From contig DATKZH010000434.1 of NCBI GenBank assembly GCA_035528065.1, forward strand, positions 4,381 through 68,380: a stretch of 64,000 bases of DNA. Reading direction: 5' to 3'. Numbering within the stretch: the first letter of the stretch is position 1; each line of letters opens with the position of its first letter. The DNA comes from DATKZH01 sp035528065 (GTDB lineage: Bacteria > Planctomycetota > Planctomycetia > Pirellulales > Thermoguttaceae). The notes under the pieces are model-generated. The model was not told where the DNA came from, did no database searches, and saw nothing but the letters and a program-made list of their open reading frames with translations. The translations under genes and the position numbers were made by a program. Shown here piece after piece: positions 9,946 to 19,016 of this stretch.

Positions 9946-9978
9946 AAGGCCCGGTCGCCGCAAAGGGGACCGGGCCTT
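9946..9978. terminator. Strong 11-bp hairpin, bidirectional terminator candidate
   Basis: AAGGCCCGGTC (9946-9956) pairs perfectly with GACCGGGCCTT (9968-9978) across an 11-base loop. It lies between the rightward PHP gene region and the leftward toxin-antitoxin operon, where a shared terminator is expected. The U-tract is minimal (TT) on either strand, so termination is inferred from position and stem strength. Confidence 0.5.
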
Positions 9979-10018
9979 GATCTTGCGCTGGGGCGGATGC
10001 GTCGCACGGGGCCAGAAC

Positions 10019-10315
10019 TCAGCCGAGAAGGCTGTCGATGTCGCGAGCGCCGTCGATGATGCGATGGACTTCCACGGCGTCCTGCGTGATGCGGTAGAAG
10101 ATCACCCAACGCTCAACAGGGAAGCTCCGATAGTCGCCGGGGAACTCGGGGCGACGTTGGCCCATCTCAGGATGGGTGGCGATCAGTTCACACTTCTCGC
10201 GAATGCGGGAAACCGCCGAGCGAGCCGTGAGCGGGCGATGCTCGCTGATGTACTGGAGAATCCCCTCAAGGTCGGACTCAGCAAGGCGTGTGAAAAGGAG
10301 CTTCACTTGCGGCAC
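10019..10315 (-). CDS. ParE/RelE-superfamily toxin
   Basis: 98 residues with the ParE-like fold pattern: beta strand QVKLLFTRLAESDLEGILQYI, helices, then RRPEFPGDYRSFPVERWVIFYRITQDAVEVHRIIDGARDI, where the terminal HRIIDGARD motif is characteristic. ParE toxins poison DNA gyrase while RelE toxins cleave mRNA; the sequence is closer to ParE. Its start overlaps the end of the antitoxin gene by 13 bases, the usual antitoxin-first arrangement. Confidence 0.88.
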   Translation of the reverse strand: MPQVKLLFTRLAESDLEGILQYISEHRPLTARSAVSRIREKCELIATHPEMGQRRPEFPGDYRSFPVERWVIFYRITQDAVEVHRIIDGARDIDSLLG

Positions 10316-10551
10316 GCCGCCTCTTCGATTTGCCGGGCGCGCTCTTCGAGGCGGGCGAACACGTCTTCTGCCGGGAGTAGCTCACCCCGGTCGGCTTCGC
10401 CAATCCCGGCCAGCACATCGGCTCGAAGCTCGTCGCGCTTGCGAAGGAGCCTGATCGCCTCGTCGACCGCTTCGCTCTCGTTGGGGTACGCCCCGGCTTC
10501 GACGCGCTGGCGAACGTAGCGGCTGTTTTCTGGAGAAAGGTCGACGTTCAT
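10303..10551 (-). CDS. ParD-like ribbon-helix-helix antitoxin
   Basis: 82 residues from ATG 10551 (MNVDLSPENSRYV); ATG 10563 four codons upstream is possible. The N-terminus matches ParD ribbon-helix-helix proteins, with NESEAVDEAIRLLRKRDE forming the helices. A charged C-terminal tail would wrap the toxin. It is probably the autorepressor of the operon. It precedes and overlaps the ParE-like toxin gene by 13 bases. Confidence 0.87.
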   Translation of the reverse strand: MNVDLSPENSRYVRQRVEAGAYPNESEAVDEAIRLLRKRDELRADVLAGIGEADRGELLPAEDVFARLEERARQIEEAACRK

Positions 10552-10642
10552 ACATTCCAGCATAGCAGGATTCGGCCGGTCGAGCCATATCCCGTGAGAT
10601 TGGGGGAGGACACTCGTCCCCCCGTGTGTACTACCGAGCGGC

Positions 10643-13537
10643 CTATTCTGCCACTGCCGTGAGCATACCGGCCAACCGCACCCGAAGCCGGCGTAGCTGC
10701 TCTTCCTGCTCGGCGTCGAAGGAGCCGGAGACTTGGGCGTAGGTGTCCATCCAGAGGGCGAGGCGCTCGCGGTCGTCGGGGGTTAGGGCGACTTCGTAGT
10801 GGCCCTCTTGGAGCAACTGGGTGATGGGGCTCGACATGGCCGGACACGCGCCGGCAATGGAGCGCCGGGCGTCGTAGCGGGCCTGGACGTGCGTGCGCAG
10901 GCTCCGCTCGCCGCCGAAGTCGAGCAGCGTCTCGTAGGCGGCCGAGGCCAACAGGTTCGTTTTGGCGCCTTCCCCATCCACGTCCGGCTTGTGACATTGC
11001 ACGCAGTGCTTGTCGAGCACCGGCTGCACGAGCGTGCGAAAATCGAGCGGCCAGGAGCCCTCGGGGCCGACTTCGATCTTCGACGGCTCCCGCATCGCTG
11101 CCAGCGGCGGCCGGGAGGGCGGGGCCGTCTGGCGATGGTCGTGGCAGCCGACGCAGGCGTACGTCTGGCCGGGCTGGACGTACGTCAGGCTCCGCATCGT
11201 CTGGACGGCCATCCCTTCGGCGTCGAGGGCCTGAAAGAAGACCGGCACGCCCGACGGCACGCGGAAGTAGGCCGACCCGTCCTCCTCGACCGGCACCGTC
11301 CCCAGGACGAACTTGCCCGGGTCGTCCCGGGTGACGCCCAGGTTGGGGTGATTCATCCGGGGTTCGGTCTTCGGCGGCACGCCCACGATCCGGAGTCGTC
11401 GGACCGAGCCCCGCGGGAGGGCCGCCAGATCGCCGTGGTACACGTCCTGCAAGAGCATGCTTCCCCCGTCCCGGCTCCCGTCCCATCGCACGCCCGAGGC
11501 CACCGCGGCGGGGCGCCGCCGGGCGCGGATCGGGAGGGGGCACATGCTCGATATCTCCGGATCGCGGTAGAGCAGGTTGAGGTTCCCGAACGCGTCGAAC
11601 AGGTACACGCCCAGGCTGTCGATCGGCCCGGGCACGGGCGAGCCGTCCTTGTTGAACGCGTGCCGCGAGAGCTTCACCGGGCTCCACGTGACCAGGTAGT
11701 GCTCCTCGGAGAGCGGGTACGGGTTGGCGTAGTAGCTGTCCGACCAGCCCTCCCACTCGGGAAACGTGACCTCGGGCGTCAGCCGGGCCATCGGCGTCTG
11801 CCCGTCTACGCCCTTTCGCGTATCCAGAAGCACGAGCGTGCCGCCCGCGTGCGAGTGATGGGCCGACGCGGTGAAGACGACCTTCTGCGAGCCGGGGATC
11901 GATCGGGCCTCGAACACGCTGTACGGCCCCTGCGTGAAGTTGCCGAACACGGCCCGCGCGCCGGTCCCGTCGGGCAGCGTCGACCAGAGCCCCATGTGCC
12001 ACATGCGATGACGATCCACGTAATCCCACCGGGCGTAAAGAACCCGACCGTCGTTGGCCACGCTGGGGTTCCACTCGAAGCTCTCGAACGGCGAGATCGC
12101 GTGCATGTTGCCGCCGTCGGCGTCCATCACGTGGAGCGTGTGCACGCTCACCGGCCGGTAGGCGTTGCCGCCGCAGCGGACGAAGCTGTCGGGCAGGTCC
12201 TCCGTGGCGTTGGTCGCCGCGGCGCTGGCCGTGCCGCACTGGATGAACCGGCCGCGCCGCGTCGAGAGGAAGACGATCCGGCCGTCGGGCAGGTACCGGC
12301 CGTCGAAGTCGTCGTACTTGCCCCGCGTCAGCCGCCGCAAGCCCGTGCCGTCGAGGTTCATCTCGTAGAGTTGGTAGAACGCGTCTTCGGCGATGCTCGC
12401 CTTGTCGAGCTTGTTCTCCTTCTTCCACAGGTCGGGGTAGTGCCGGCAGTAGCCGAACAGCACTCGCGTCCCGTCGTGGGAGACGTCGGGGCGGGTGATA
12501 TCCCCAGGCGGCAGCAGGTCGGCCGTGAGGCTGCGCAGCCGGGGAGACTCGGTCTTGAAGCCCTCCAGGATGCAAAGCTCGCCGCCGGGCCGCGACCACC
12601 ACGACAGATACTCGTCGCAATGACAGAGGAGCAGGTTGGGCGCCCGCTTGACGAACAGCAGCTTGTCGAAGTCCAAGAGCGGATTGGCCATCGCCATCTT
12701 GCGGATCGCCCATTGGGCGTCGAGATACAACCGGCGAATCGCGTCTTCCGGCGCGTCGCCGGGCAGGGCCTCCAGCGCCTGAGACACCCGCCCGAGCGTT
12801 TCGGCGTGGCGGCTCACGTCGACGCCCAAAGCGCGCAAGTCCCCGGCCAGCTTCAAGCCGCGGCGGAGGATCTCGCCGACGGGGTACGCGGGGCCGGGCG
12901 CGGCCTCGCGCTTCGACCACTTGCACGTGCTGCTTTGGGTGGAGGGCTTGCCCAGGGCGACGTTCTCGTCGCGTCCGCTCTGGTAGACCTCGATCTCGTC
13001 CAGATGGAGGTACTCCTTGTACGGCAACTGCACGCGGACGTATCGCGATTCCCTCCCGCCCAGATCGACCTCGAGCGGCTGCTTCGGGCCGTAGAACATC
13101 GACTGGTCGTGGCGGTAGACTTCGGTCCACGCCTGGCCGTCGTCGGACACGAGCACCATTAACCCCAGCGCCCGCTTGGCGTCGGCCGTCGTGCTCCCGT
13201 TGTAGATCACCGCCCGCGACAAGGGCATCCGGCTCCCCAGGTCCACCTGCCACCAGGGGTTCATCTGCTGGTCGGTGTGGAAGCCGTAGTAGCCGATGTC
13301 CTTGCCGTCCTTGACGCCGTCGTTGCCGCCCCGGGCATCCTCCTCCGGGCGAATCGCGCCGGACTCGGCCGAGCCGTAGCGAAGCGGGGCCTGGCGGAGC
13401 CAGTCGGCCTCGATGGCTTCGCGGGTGACCGCCGGGGAGGAATTGGAGGCCGCGACGTCTTTTGGACGCTCGTCGGCCAGGGCGAGGCCGGAGGCGAAAA
13501 CGGCCAAGACGAGAGGCACGAGAAGCGGCCTTCGCAT
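10643..13537 (-). CDS. Secreted F5/8C, beta-propeller and cytochrome c-like protein (HZS-alpha-like C-terminus)
   Basis: 964 residues with a Sec signal (RPLLVPLVLAVFASGLALA). A discoidin/F5-8 type C region (about residues 85-200) contains WWQVDLGSRMPLSRAVIYN and YVRVQLP. A TolB/PD40-like propeller (about 300-650) is full of GTRV, LDTRKG and DGRVLYARWDYVD blades. The C-terminal part resembles the hydrazine synthase alpha-subunit middle domain, with two heme-binding motifs, CVGCHDH near residue 793 and CVQCHKPD near 844. Such fusions are common in planctomycetes that do not make hydrazine, so a periplasmic binding or redox role on carbohydrate is more likely. The assignment of the C-terminal family is from pattern memory. 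AAGGGG precedes ATG 13537. Confidence 0.85.
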   Translation of the reverse strand: MRRPLLVPLVLAVFASGLALADERPKDVAASNSSPAVTREAIEADWLRQAPLRYGSAESGAIRPEEDARGGNDGVKDGKDIGYYGFHTDQQMNPWWQVDLGSRMPLSRAVIYNGSTTADAKRALGLMVLVSDDGQAWTEVYRHDQSMFYGPKQPLEVDLGGRESRYVRVQLPYKEYLHLDEIEVYQSGRDENVALGKPSTQSSTCKWSKREAAPGPAYPVGEILRRGLKLAGDLRALGVDVSRHAETLGRVSQALEALPGDAPEDAIRRLYLDAQWAIRKMAMANPLLDFDKLLFVKRAPNLLLCHCDEYLSWWSRPGGELCILEGFKTESPRLRSLTADLLPPGDITRPDVSHDGTRVLFGYCRHYPDLWKKENKLDKASIAEDAFYQLYEMNLDGTGLRRLTRGKYDDFDGRYLPDGRIVFLSTRRGRFIQCGTASAAATNATEDLPDSFVRCGGNAYRPVSVHTLHVMDADGGNMHAISPFESFEWNPSVANDGRVLYARWDYVDRHRMWHMGLWSTLPDGTGARAVFGNFTQGPYSVFEARSIPGSQKVVFTASAHHSHAGGTLVLLDTRKGVDGQTPMARLTPEVTFPEWEGWSDSYYANPYPLSEEHYLVTWSPVKLSRHAFNKDGSPVPGPIDSLGVYLFDAFGNLNLLYRDPEISSMCPLPIRARRRPAAVASGVRWDGSRDGGSMLLQDVYHGDLAALPRGSVRRLRIVGVPPKTEPRMNHPNLGVTRDDPGKFVLGTVPVEEDGSAYFRVPSGVPVFFQALDAEGMAVQTMRSLTYVQPGQTYACVGCHDHRQTAPPSRPPLAAMREPSKIEVGPEGSWPLDFRTLVQPVLDKHCVQCHKPDVDGEGAKTNLLASAAYETLLDFGGERSLRTHVQARYDARRSIAGACPAMSSPITQLLQEGHYEVALTPDDRERLALWMDTYAQVSGSFDAEQEEQLRRLRVRLAGMLTAVAE

Positions 13538-13724
13538 CGCACATCCCCTTACGTGGTTGAGGGTTAGGACACGTAGCGATCAGCCGGCGCCGGCTGGAAT
13601 CATCCTACTTGACTTCCCGACGCGGATCAAGGATCACGTACATCGCGGGGAATTCCCAGTTTCTGCGTAACGAATCCTGCCTTGGCCCGTAGTGCTGGCA
13701 GAGGGGCCCGCAGTAGGACGACGG

Positions 13725-14309
13725 ATGATGCAGGCGAAACTCGACGACCGGCGCGGCTGGGTCCTCTCGGTGCTCGACGAGTACGAGGCCCGGCTCACGC
13801 GGTTCGCCGCCCGGCTGCTGGGCGACGAGGAGGCGGCACGCGACGTGGTCCAGCACGCCTTCCTGCGGCTCTGCGACCAGTCGCCCGGCGAGCTGCACGA
13901 TCGCGTGGCGCAGTGGCTGTTCACCGTGTGCCGGAACAGGGCGGTGGACGTGCTGCGCACGCGAGGGCGGACCACGTCGTTGGACCACGTCGACGCCCGG
14001 GCAAGCCTGGCCACCGACCAGGACCCGGCCGTCGCCGTCGAGCGAGAGGAGCTTTCGCGTCGCCTCAGCGCCCTGGTGGCCGGGCTGCCGGCCAACCAGC
14101 GCGAGGCGGTCGACTTGTGGGCGGAAGGGTTCACCCACGGCCAGATCGCCGAGATCACCGGCCACAGCGAGGGGAACGTCCGCGTGTTGGTCCATCGGGC
14201 CCTCAAGAAGCTCCGCCAGAGCCCGATCGCCCGGCAGTTGGTCGGCGAGCCGGCGGAGAGCGGCGAAGAGCCGTTGGACCATCCAGGCACCAGCAGGATA
14301 CGACCATGA
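13725..14309 (+). CDS. ECF-type RNA polymerase sigma factor
   Basis: About 194 residues from ATG 13725 (GTG 13692 and ATG 13728 are in-frame alternatives). Region 2 is visible as RLTRFAARLLGDEEAARDVVQHAFLRLCDQ followed by VAQWLFTVCRNRAVDVLR. Region 4 is ALVAGLPANQREAVDLWAEGFTHGQIAEITGHSEGNVRVLVHRALKKLR, a clear helix-turn-helix. It overlaps the next gene as ATGA (14306-14309). That gene has an anti-sigma-like membrane N-terminus, so the pair likely forms a sigma/anti-sigma signalling unit. Confidence 0.92.
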   Translation: MMQAKLDDRRGWVLSVLDEYEARLTRFAARLLGDEEAARDVVQHAFLRLCDQSPGELHDRVAQWLFTVCRNRAVDVLRTRGRTTSLDHVDARASLATDQDPAVAVEREELSRRLSALVAGLPANQREAVDLWAEGFTHGQIAEITGHSEGNVRVLVHRALKKLRQSPIARQLVGEPAESGEEPLDHPGTSRIRP

Positions 14310-17155
14310 ACGCAGACCATCGCGACTCGAATACGAGCGAACTGAATGAGGCCCGGCTCACCGCTTACGCGCTCTCGCAGCTTCACGAGACGGAGCAGGC
14401 GGCCGTCGAGGCCCAACTGGCCGGTCTCGACGAAGCGACCGGCCGGCGCGTCCGGCGCACGGTCGAAGAGATCCGCGCGCTGGCCGGCCACGTGCGCGAA
14501 GGCTCGCGGCAAGACCCGGGTCCGGAGCCTTCCCCCGGGCTGCGCGCGGCCGTCGAGCGCCGGTTGGGGCAATCGGCCGACTCTCCCGCGGCGGCGCGCG
14601 CCAACGCGGCGACGGCTTGGCGGCGACAACGGGCGCAACGGCGCTGGATCGCGCTCGCGGTGGCCGTGTGCATCCTCATCGCGGCGGCGCCGCTGTATCT
14701 GCTGGTCGACGTTTCGATCGACCCTCGGACCGAGCGCGAAGTTGCGTTGGCCGAGCGGCAGCGGGCGCTGGAAGAGCCTGCGGGATTGACCTCCGCCGTG
14801 ACGAGTCGAGAGCTGAAGGACTCTGCGGAACCAGGGCGCAAACGGCCACCATTGGAGACGACTAAGGTAACAGGAGAGGAGTTGGCCCAAGCGGTAGTCG
14901 TAGAAGACGAAGTGGTCGAAGTCCCTCTTCCCGAGGCGGTCATCGTGGGTGCCGAGACGCACCAGGTCCGAAACGGGCAGCAAATTGCAGAGGGCGGGGT
15001 AGCGGCGGGCGGGCAACCCGGGACAGGAGCGGGGGCGTACGGCATGGGCGGAATGGGAGGGCCGGCAAGCCCCGCCCCGGCCGGGATGGGAATGCCCGGG
15101 ATGCCGGGACTGGTGGGCCAGCCAGGTGAGGCCCCGTCCGGTGCGGGCATGCCCGGGATGGGCCCCGGGATGGGCTCCGGTTCCTCTCCTGAACAGGGGC
15201 CGTCCTATGGCGGATATCCCGGCACGGGAGGAGCGGGATACGGCATGCCCGGCGGCGAGGGGATGATGGGCGGAATGGCCGGCGGGATGTACGGCGGGGC
15301 GCCCTACTCGCCCGGAAATCAAAGCATGGGGTATGGATATGACGAAATGTCGAGGCACCCCGAGCTACCGAAAGCGCGCGAGGTGGCCGGTCAGCCCGGA
15401 GGTGCCAACGTCGCGTTCGGGGGCGGTTCCGCGAAACTCGTCACCGACGGGATGGGTTCTGGGATGGATCGCCGGCCAATGAGTGGCGGTGCCGAACACG
15501 CGCAGGTACGAGTGCTGGCCGAAGCGCTGCGGGCCAAGCGGGAGAGGTTGAGCGATTACGCCACGATGGCCACGGGATCGGGCGCCGCGGAGAAGGACCC
15601 GGCGGTCACGAGGCTTCGCGTGGAGGTCGAGCGACTTGAAGAAGATCTCGACGTCTTGGTCAAGCGGGGCCGTCGCCTGGCCGCGGCGCTGCGGTTCGCG
15701 CCCGGAAGCGAGCAGTACGCCCCGATCGTGGAGAACGAGTTCTTGCCGGCGGCCAGTCGTCCCCTCTCAACGTTCTCGATCGACGTGGACACCGCGTCGT
15801 ACGCTAACGTTCGCCGGTTCCTCAACGAGGGGCGCTGGCCGCCGCCTGATGCCGTGCGGATCGAGGAGATGGTCAATTACTTCCGGTACGACTACGGGCC
15901 GCCGGAGGATGGATCGCCGTTTTCGGTCCACACGGAAGTGGCCCAATGCCCCTGGCAGGGCGAGCACCGGCTGCTGCGGATCGGCTTGAAGGGGCAGGAG
16001 ATCGAACGCGAAGCGCGGGGCCCGAGCAACCTGGTCTTCCTCTTGGACGTTTCCGGCTCGATGGCCGACCAGAACAAGCTGCCGCTTCTGAAGCAGGCGA
16101 TGCGGCTCCTGGTCGAGCAGCTCACCGAGGACGACCGCGTGGCGATCGTCACGTACGCCAGCTCGGCGGGACTGAGGCTGGAGTCGACGTGTGCATCGGA
16201 CCGGCGGAAGATCCTCGACGCGATCGACGCGCTCAGCGCCGGCGGCTCGACGCACGGCTCGGCGGGCATCCAGCTCGCCTACGAGCAGGCCGGGCAGCAC
16301 TTCGTCGAAGGGGGCACCAACCGCGTCATCCTGGCCACCGACGGCGACCTGAACGTGGGAATCACCGACCACGACGAGCTCGTGAAGCTCATCCGCAAGA
16401 AGGCCCGAAGCGGCGTCTTCCTCACGGTGCTCGGCTTCGGCACGGGCAACCTCAAGGACTCGAAGCTGGAGAAGCTGGCCGACCACGGCAACGGCCTCTA
16501 CGCCTACCTGGACAATCTCCGCGAAGCCCGGAAGGTGCTCATCGAGCAGATCGCGGGCAGCCTGGTGACGATCGCCAAGGACGTGAAGATCCAGATCGAG
16601 TTCAACCCGGGCGAGGTGGAGAGCTACCGGCTGATCGGGTACGAGAACCGCCTCCTGGCCGCCCGGGATTTTGACGACGACAAGAAGGACGCGGGCGAGA
16701 TCGGGGCGGGCCACACGGTGACTGCCCTTTACGAGCTCGTGCCCGCGGAAGGGCGGCCCGGGGGAGGCGACGCGGGCGACGACGGCCCGATGCTCAAGTA
16801 TCAGCGCCCTGCGCCGAGGCCGGTGGGCGAGCTGACCGAGGCGGCCGCCAGCGGCGAGCTTCTGACGCTGCGGCTTCGCTACAAGGAGCCCGACGGCAAG
16901 CGGAGCAAGCTGCTGGAGTTCGTGGCCGGCGACTCGGACCAGCGGTTCGGCCAGGCGTCGCCCGACTTCCAGTTCGCGGCCGCCGTGGCGTCGTTCGGCA
17001 TGGTGCTCCGCGGCTCGCAATACGCGGGCGACGTGACGCTTGCGGCCGTCGAGGAGTTCGCCGTCTCGGGCATGGGCAACGACCCGGGCGGCTACCGGGC
17101 CGAGTTCGTCGATCTGGTCCGCCGCGCCGGGCAGCTTCCGGAAAGGGGGCGGTGA
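14306..17155 (+). CDS. Membrane anti-sigma-like N-terminus fused to von Willebrand (VWA) protein
   Basis: 949 residues. A short helical cytoplasmic N-terminus (LTAYALSQLHETEQAAVEAQL) looks like a zinc-free anti-sigma domain. A single membrane helix lies near residues 113-133 (WIALAVAVCILIAAAPLYLLV). A Gly/Met/Pro-rich low-complexity stretch spans about residues 230-370 (bases 15000-15400). A coiled coil and a VWF_N-like domain (PLSTFSIDVDTASYANVRRFL) lead into a VWA domain with an intact MIDAS, DVSGSM, and a DUF3520-like C-terminus. The gene begins inside the sigma factor stop, so both are made together. Such proteins are common in planctomycetes, but the ligand is unknown. Confidence 0.88.
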   Translation: MNADHRDSNTSELNEARLTAYALSQLHETEQAAVEAQLAGLDEATGRRVRRTVEEIRALAGHVREGSRQDPGPEPSPGLRAAVERRLGQSADSPAAARANAATAWRRQRAQRRWIALAVAVCILIAAAPLYLLVDVSIDPRTEREVALAERQRALEEPAGLTSAVTSRELKDSAEPGRKRPPLETTKVTGEELAQAVVVEDEVVEVPLPEAVIVGAETHQVRNGQQIAEGGVAAGGQPGTGAGAYGMGGMGGPASPAPAGMGMPGMPGLVGQPGEAPSGAGMPGMGPGMGSGSSPEQGPSYGGYPGTGGAGYGMPGGEGMMGGMAGGMYGGAPYSPGNQSMGYGYDEMSRHPELPKAREVAGQPGGANVAFGGGSAKLVTDGMGSGMDRRPMSGGAEHAQVRVLAEALRAKRERLSDYATMATGSGAAEKDPAVTRLRVEVERLEEDLDVLVKRGRRLAAALRFAPGSEQYAPIVENEFLPAASRPLSTFSIDVDTASYANVRRFLNEGRWPPPDAVRIEEMVNYFRYDYGPPEDGSPFSVHTEVAQCPWQGEHRLLRIGLKGQEIEREARGPSNLVFLLDVSGSMADQNKLPLLKQAMRLLVEQLTEDDRVAIVTYASSAGLRLESTCASDRRKILDAIDALSAGGSTHGSAGIQLAYEQAGQHFVEGGTNRVILATDGDLNVGITDHDELVKLIRKKARSGVFLTVLGFGTGNLKDSKLEKLADHGNGLYAYLDNLREARKVLIEQIAGSLVTIAKDVKIQIEFNPGEVESYRLIGYENRLLAARDFDDDKKDAGEIGAGHTVTALYELVPAEGRPGGGDAGDDGPMLKYQRPAPRPVGELTEAAASGELLTLRLRYKEPDGKRSKLLEFVAGDSDQRFGQASPDFQFAAAVASFGMVLRGSQYAGDVTLAAVEEFAVSGMGNDPGGYRAEFVDLVRRAGQLPERGR

Positions 17156-17162
17156 TTCAAGC

Positions 17163-17307
17163 GGGCTTCTCGGGGGGTTCGGACACCGGGAGCCGGTTGA
17201 AACCCCCCGATCGAGAAGCCCGGCTGAAGCCGGCTCTTTACAGGGAAGATTGCCCCCTGTCCCACCAGCTAAAGCTGGTGGCAAACGACGGGTCGGCTGA
17301 AGCCGAC
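17163..17307. repeat. Cluster of palindromes in the convergent intergenic region
   Basis: The region after the VWA gene holds GGGCTTCTCG/CGAGAAGCCC arms (17163-17221) around GGGGGTT/AACCCCC. It also holds CCGGCTGAAGCCGG (17220-17233), CCACCAGCTAAAGCTGGTGG (17262-17281) and GTCGGCTGAAGCCGAC (17292-17307). All are perfect or near-perfect hairpins. The gap lies between convergent genes, so some may act as terminators, but no U-tract follows. From about 17310 to 17440 I see nothing else apart from a tandem CACCTCTTCCC-like repetition. Confidence 0.75.
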
Positions 17308-17440
17308 TGGTCTTGGCATCCATTTCAGTGCTAATTGATCTCGGAATCCATGTCCATGCTTCAGCACCTCTTTCCCATCCATGCTACAGCACCTCTTCCC
17401 CGTCCACGCTACAACACGTCGTTAGCCCGAGAAGTGCGTT

Positions 17441-18811
17441 TCATTCGGGCCTCGCAAGCGGCTTGCAGGTCGCGGCGACGCGGGCGGCTTCTTCCTTCCA
17501 CTGCTGGTGGGTCGCCTCGAAAGGCACCGTGACGACCCGGTAGCGGAACTCGCGGTCCGCGGGGACCGTGCGGCCCAGGAACGTCGCCAGGTAGTGCTTG
17601 CGGTAGCGGTCGGGAACGTCCCAGTAGCGAGTGCGCCAGTCGTCGTCGGCCGGGGCATCGAGCACGTAAGTGACGGCGCCCTTGCCGGAAGGGCCGTCGT
17701 AGATGGCCGACCAGCGAACGGCCCGGTCGAGCTTCTGCGCCCGGTCTCCGTCGAACGTGCCCTCCGTCGTCGTGCCGTCGAGCAATTCGGCGCAGTACTC
17801 CGTGGCGGTGGGCGTCCAGGGGTGCATGAAGTGATAGATGAGGTTGACGGGCGTCGGCTTGTCGGCCCTCATCCGAACGGCTTCCAGGATGCGGTCGCCC
17901 TCGACGTTGATCTCCGTGTCGAGGACGAGGTCCCGAACTCGCGACTTCTTCTCGAGCCGGATCTCCCGGCAGCGCACGGCCGGCTCGGGCTTCTCGACCG
18001 GTTTGCCGTCGACGAAGAGCTTCACGTCGAGGACCTGCTCCTCCTCGTTCGCCGTGTGCCCGCTGCCAATGAATCCCACGCCCGGGAAGCTCACGACGGA
18101 ACCGTAATGGCTTCCCCACCGGTCGAGACAGAGCCGCGTCCCTTGGTAGTCGATGCGGTACAGGGTCCAAAAGGAGCGGCTTTCGAAGCGGACTTCGAGC
18201 CGGCCGACCCGGGCGACGATCTCGGTCGGCCAGCCCTCGTGCTGCGGCGGCTCGTAGGGCCGGAGGATCACGTCGTCGACGGCCACGGTGCCCCGGCAGT
18301 CGCCGTCGGCCTCGTAGAACGAGAAGCGGATGCAGACGCTCTGGGTGCCCTCGGGGAGCGGGTTGCGCGTGCCGGGTCCGAACGTGCCCTGCACCTTGCG
18401 CCAGTCGTGGGCGGCCGACCGGGTGCTCAGGCTGTAGAAGGCGATCTGCCGGAGCGACTTGCCCACGGCGTCGAAGCAATACATCGACAGCGCGAAGACG
18501 CCCTGATCGAGCCCCTCGTGTTTCAGTTGCGCTTCGACGCGGTACGCCTGATCGGGCGTGAGCTCTCGGCCGAACGCCAGCCGCTCGGTCTCGACGCCGA
18601 GGAGCTTCCCGCCGGGGCACATTTCGAGGACTGTGCCTCGATCCGCGCTCGCGTCGGCCAGCGATACCTGCGACTCGTCGCCGGGCCGGAACACCCAGCC
18701 AGCGAGTCCCTGGTCGAATCCGGGGTTGGGCAGCAGGCCCCGCTCCTCGCCGAGGGCAGTTCCCGAGAGACACAGAATGGCGACCGAGACCAAGGGACGT
18801 GGTGACGACAT
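17441..18811 (-). CDS. Secreted hypothetical protein with carbohydrate-binding-like N-terminus
   Basis: 456 residues from ATG 18811 with GAGGTGG upstream. The N-terminal signal is SSPRPLVSVAILCLSGTALG. The first 150 residues after it (LLPNPGFDQGLAGWVF, then YRVEAQLKHEGL and GTVAVDDVILRPY) have the pattern of CBM4_9-like jelly-roll domains. The remaining 280 residues are beta-rich and contain HFMHPWTPTATEYCAELLDG; I do not recognise a family. It is probably exported or periplasmic, with a role in carbohydrate binding. It stands alone on this strand. Confidence 0.75.
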   Translation of the reverse strand: MSSPRPLVSVAILCLSGTALGEERGLLPNPGFDQGLAGWVFRPGDESQVSLADASADRGTVLEMCPGGKLLGVETERLAFGRELTPDQAYRVEAQLKHEGLDQGVFALSMYCFDAVGKSLRQIAFYSLSTRSAAHDWRKVQGTFGPGTRNPLPEGTQSVCIRFSFYEADGDCRGTVAVDDVILRPYEPPQHEGWPTEIVARVGRLEVRFESRSFWTLYRIDYQGTRLCLDRWGSHYGSVVSFPGVGFIGSGHTANEEEQVLDVKLFVDGKPVEKPEPAVRCREIRLEKKSRVRDLVLDTEINVEGDRILEAVRMRADKPTPVNLIYHFMHPWTPTATEYCAELLDGTTTEGTFDGDRAQKLDRAVRWSAIYDGPSGKGAVTYVLDAPADDDWRTRYWDVPDRYRKHYLATFLGRTVPADREFRYRVVTVPFEATHQQWKEEAARVAATCKPLARPE

Positions 18812-19016
18812 GACCCACCTCGGATTCACGGGATCGAGGCTCCACGGCGGTCGGCCGGGAGCAGGAACCCGCCCATCATACCGCGTTCTCCCTCGCGGTG
18901 CAGCCTCCTGCGGATTGCGGCCTGCGAGCCGTTCTGGTAGCCTTCGGCGGGGGTCGAAGTCATGTATCCGCTTCGACCCGCGGGAAGACCGATCCTCACG
19001 CAAGCGGACTGTCGAG

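Larger units (their letters stand above)
9725..9978 (+). other. Highly structured non-coding region, possible RNA gene or leader
   Basis: The 394-bp gap after the PHP-domain gene holds a succession of short hairpins: CGTGC-N7-GCACG near 9730, GGTCG/CGACC near 9770, and GCCACCGAGGTGGT near 9846. It ends in a strong 11-bp stem at 9946-9978. No known RNA class is recognised (it is not tmRNA, RNase P, SRP or 6S as far as I can see). A frame of 72 codons (9762-9980) crosses it but has no protein-like features. It could be an unrecognised structured RNA or a decayed element. Confidence 0.35.

Noticed and set aside
9762..9980. 72-codon rightward frame in the structured region
   Set aside because: It has no start signal at its ATG and ends inside a terminator-like stem; residues show no family pattern.
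10799..13162. A 787-codon rightward frame opposite the F5/8C-cytochrome gene
   Set aside because: Shadow of a real gene with heme motifs and signal peptide.
13634..15358. A 574-codon leftward frame across the sigma factor and VWA genes
   Set aside because: The rightward genes show sigma-70 regions and ATGA coupling; the leftward translation is Arg/Ser-rich without motifs.
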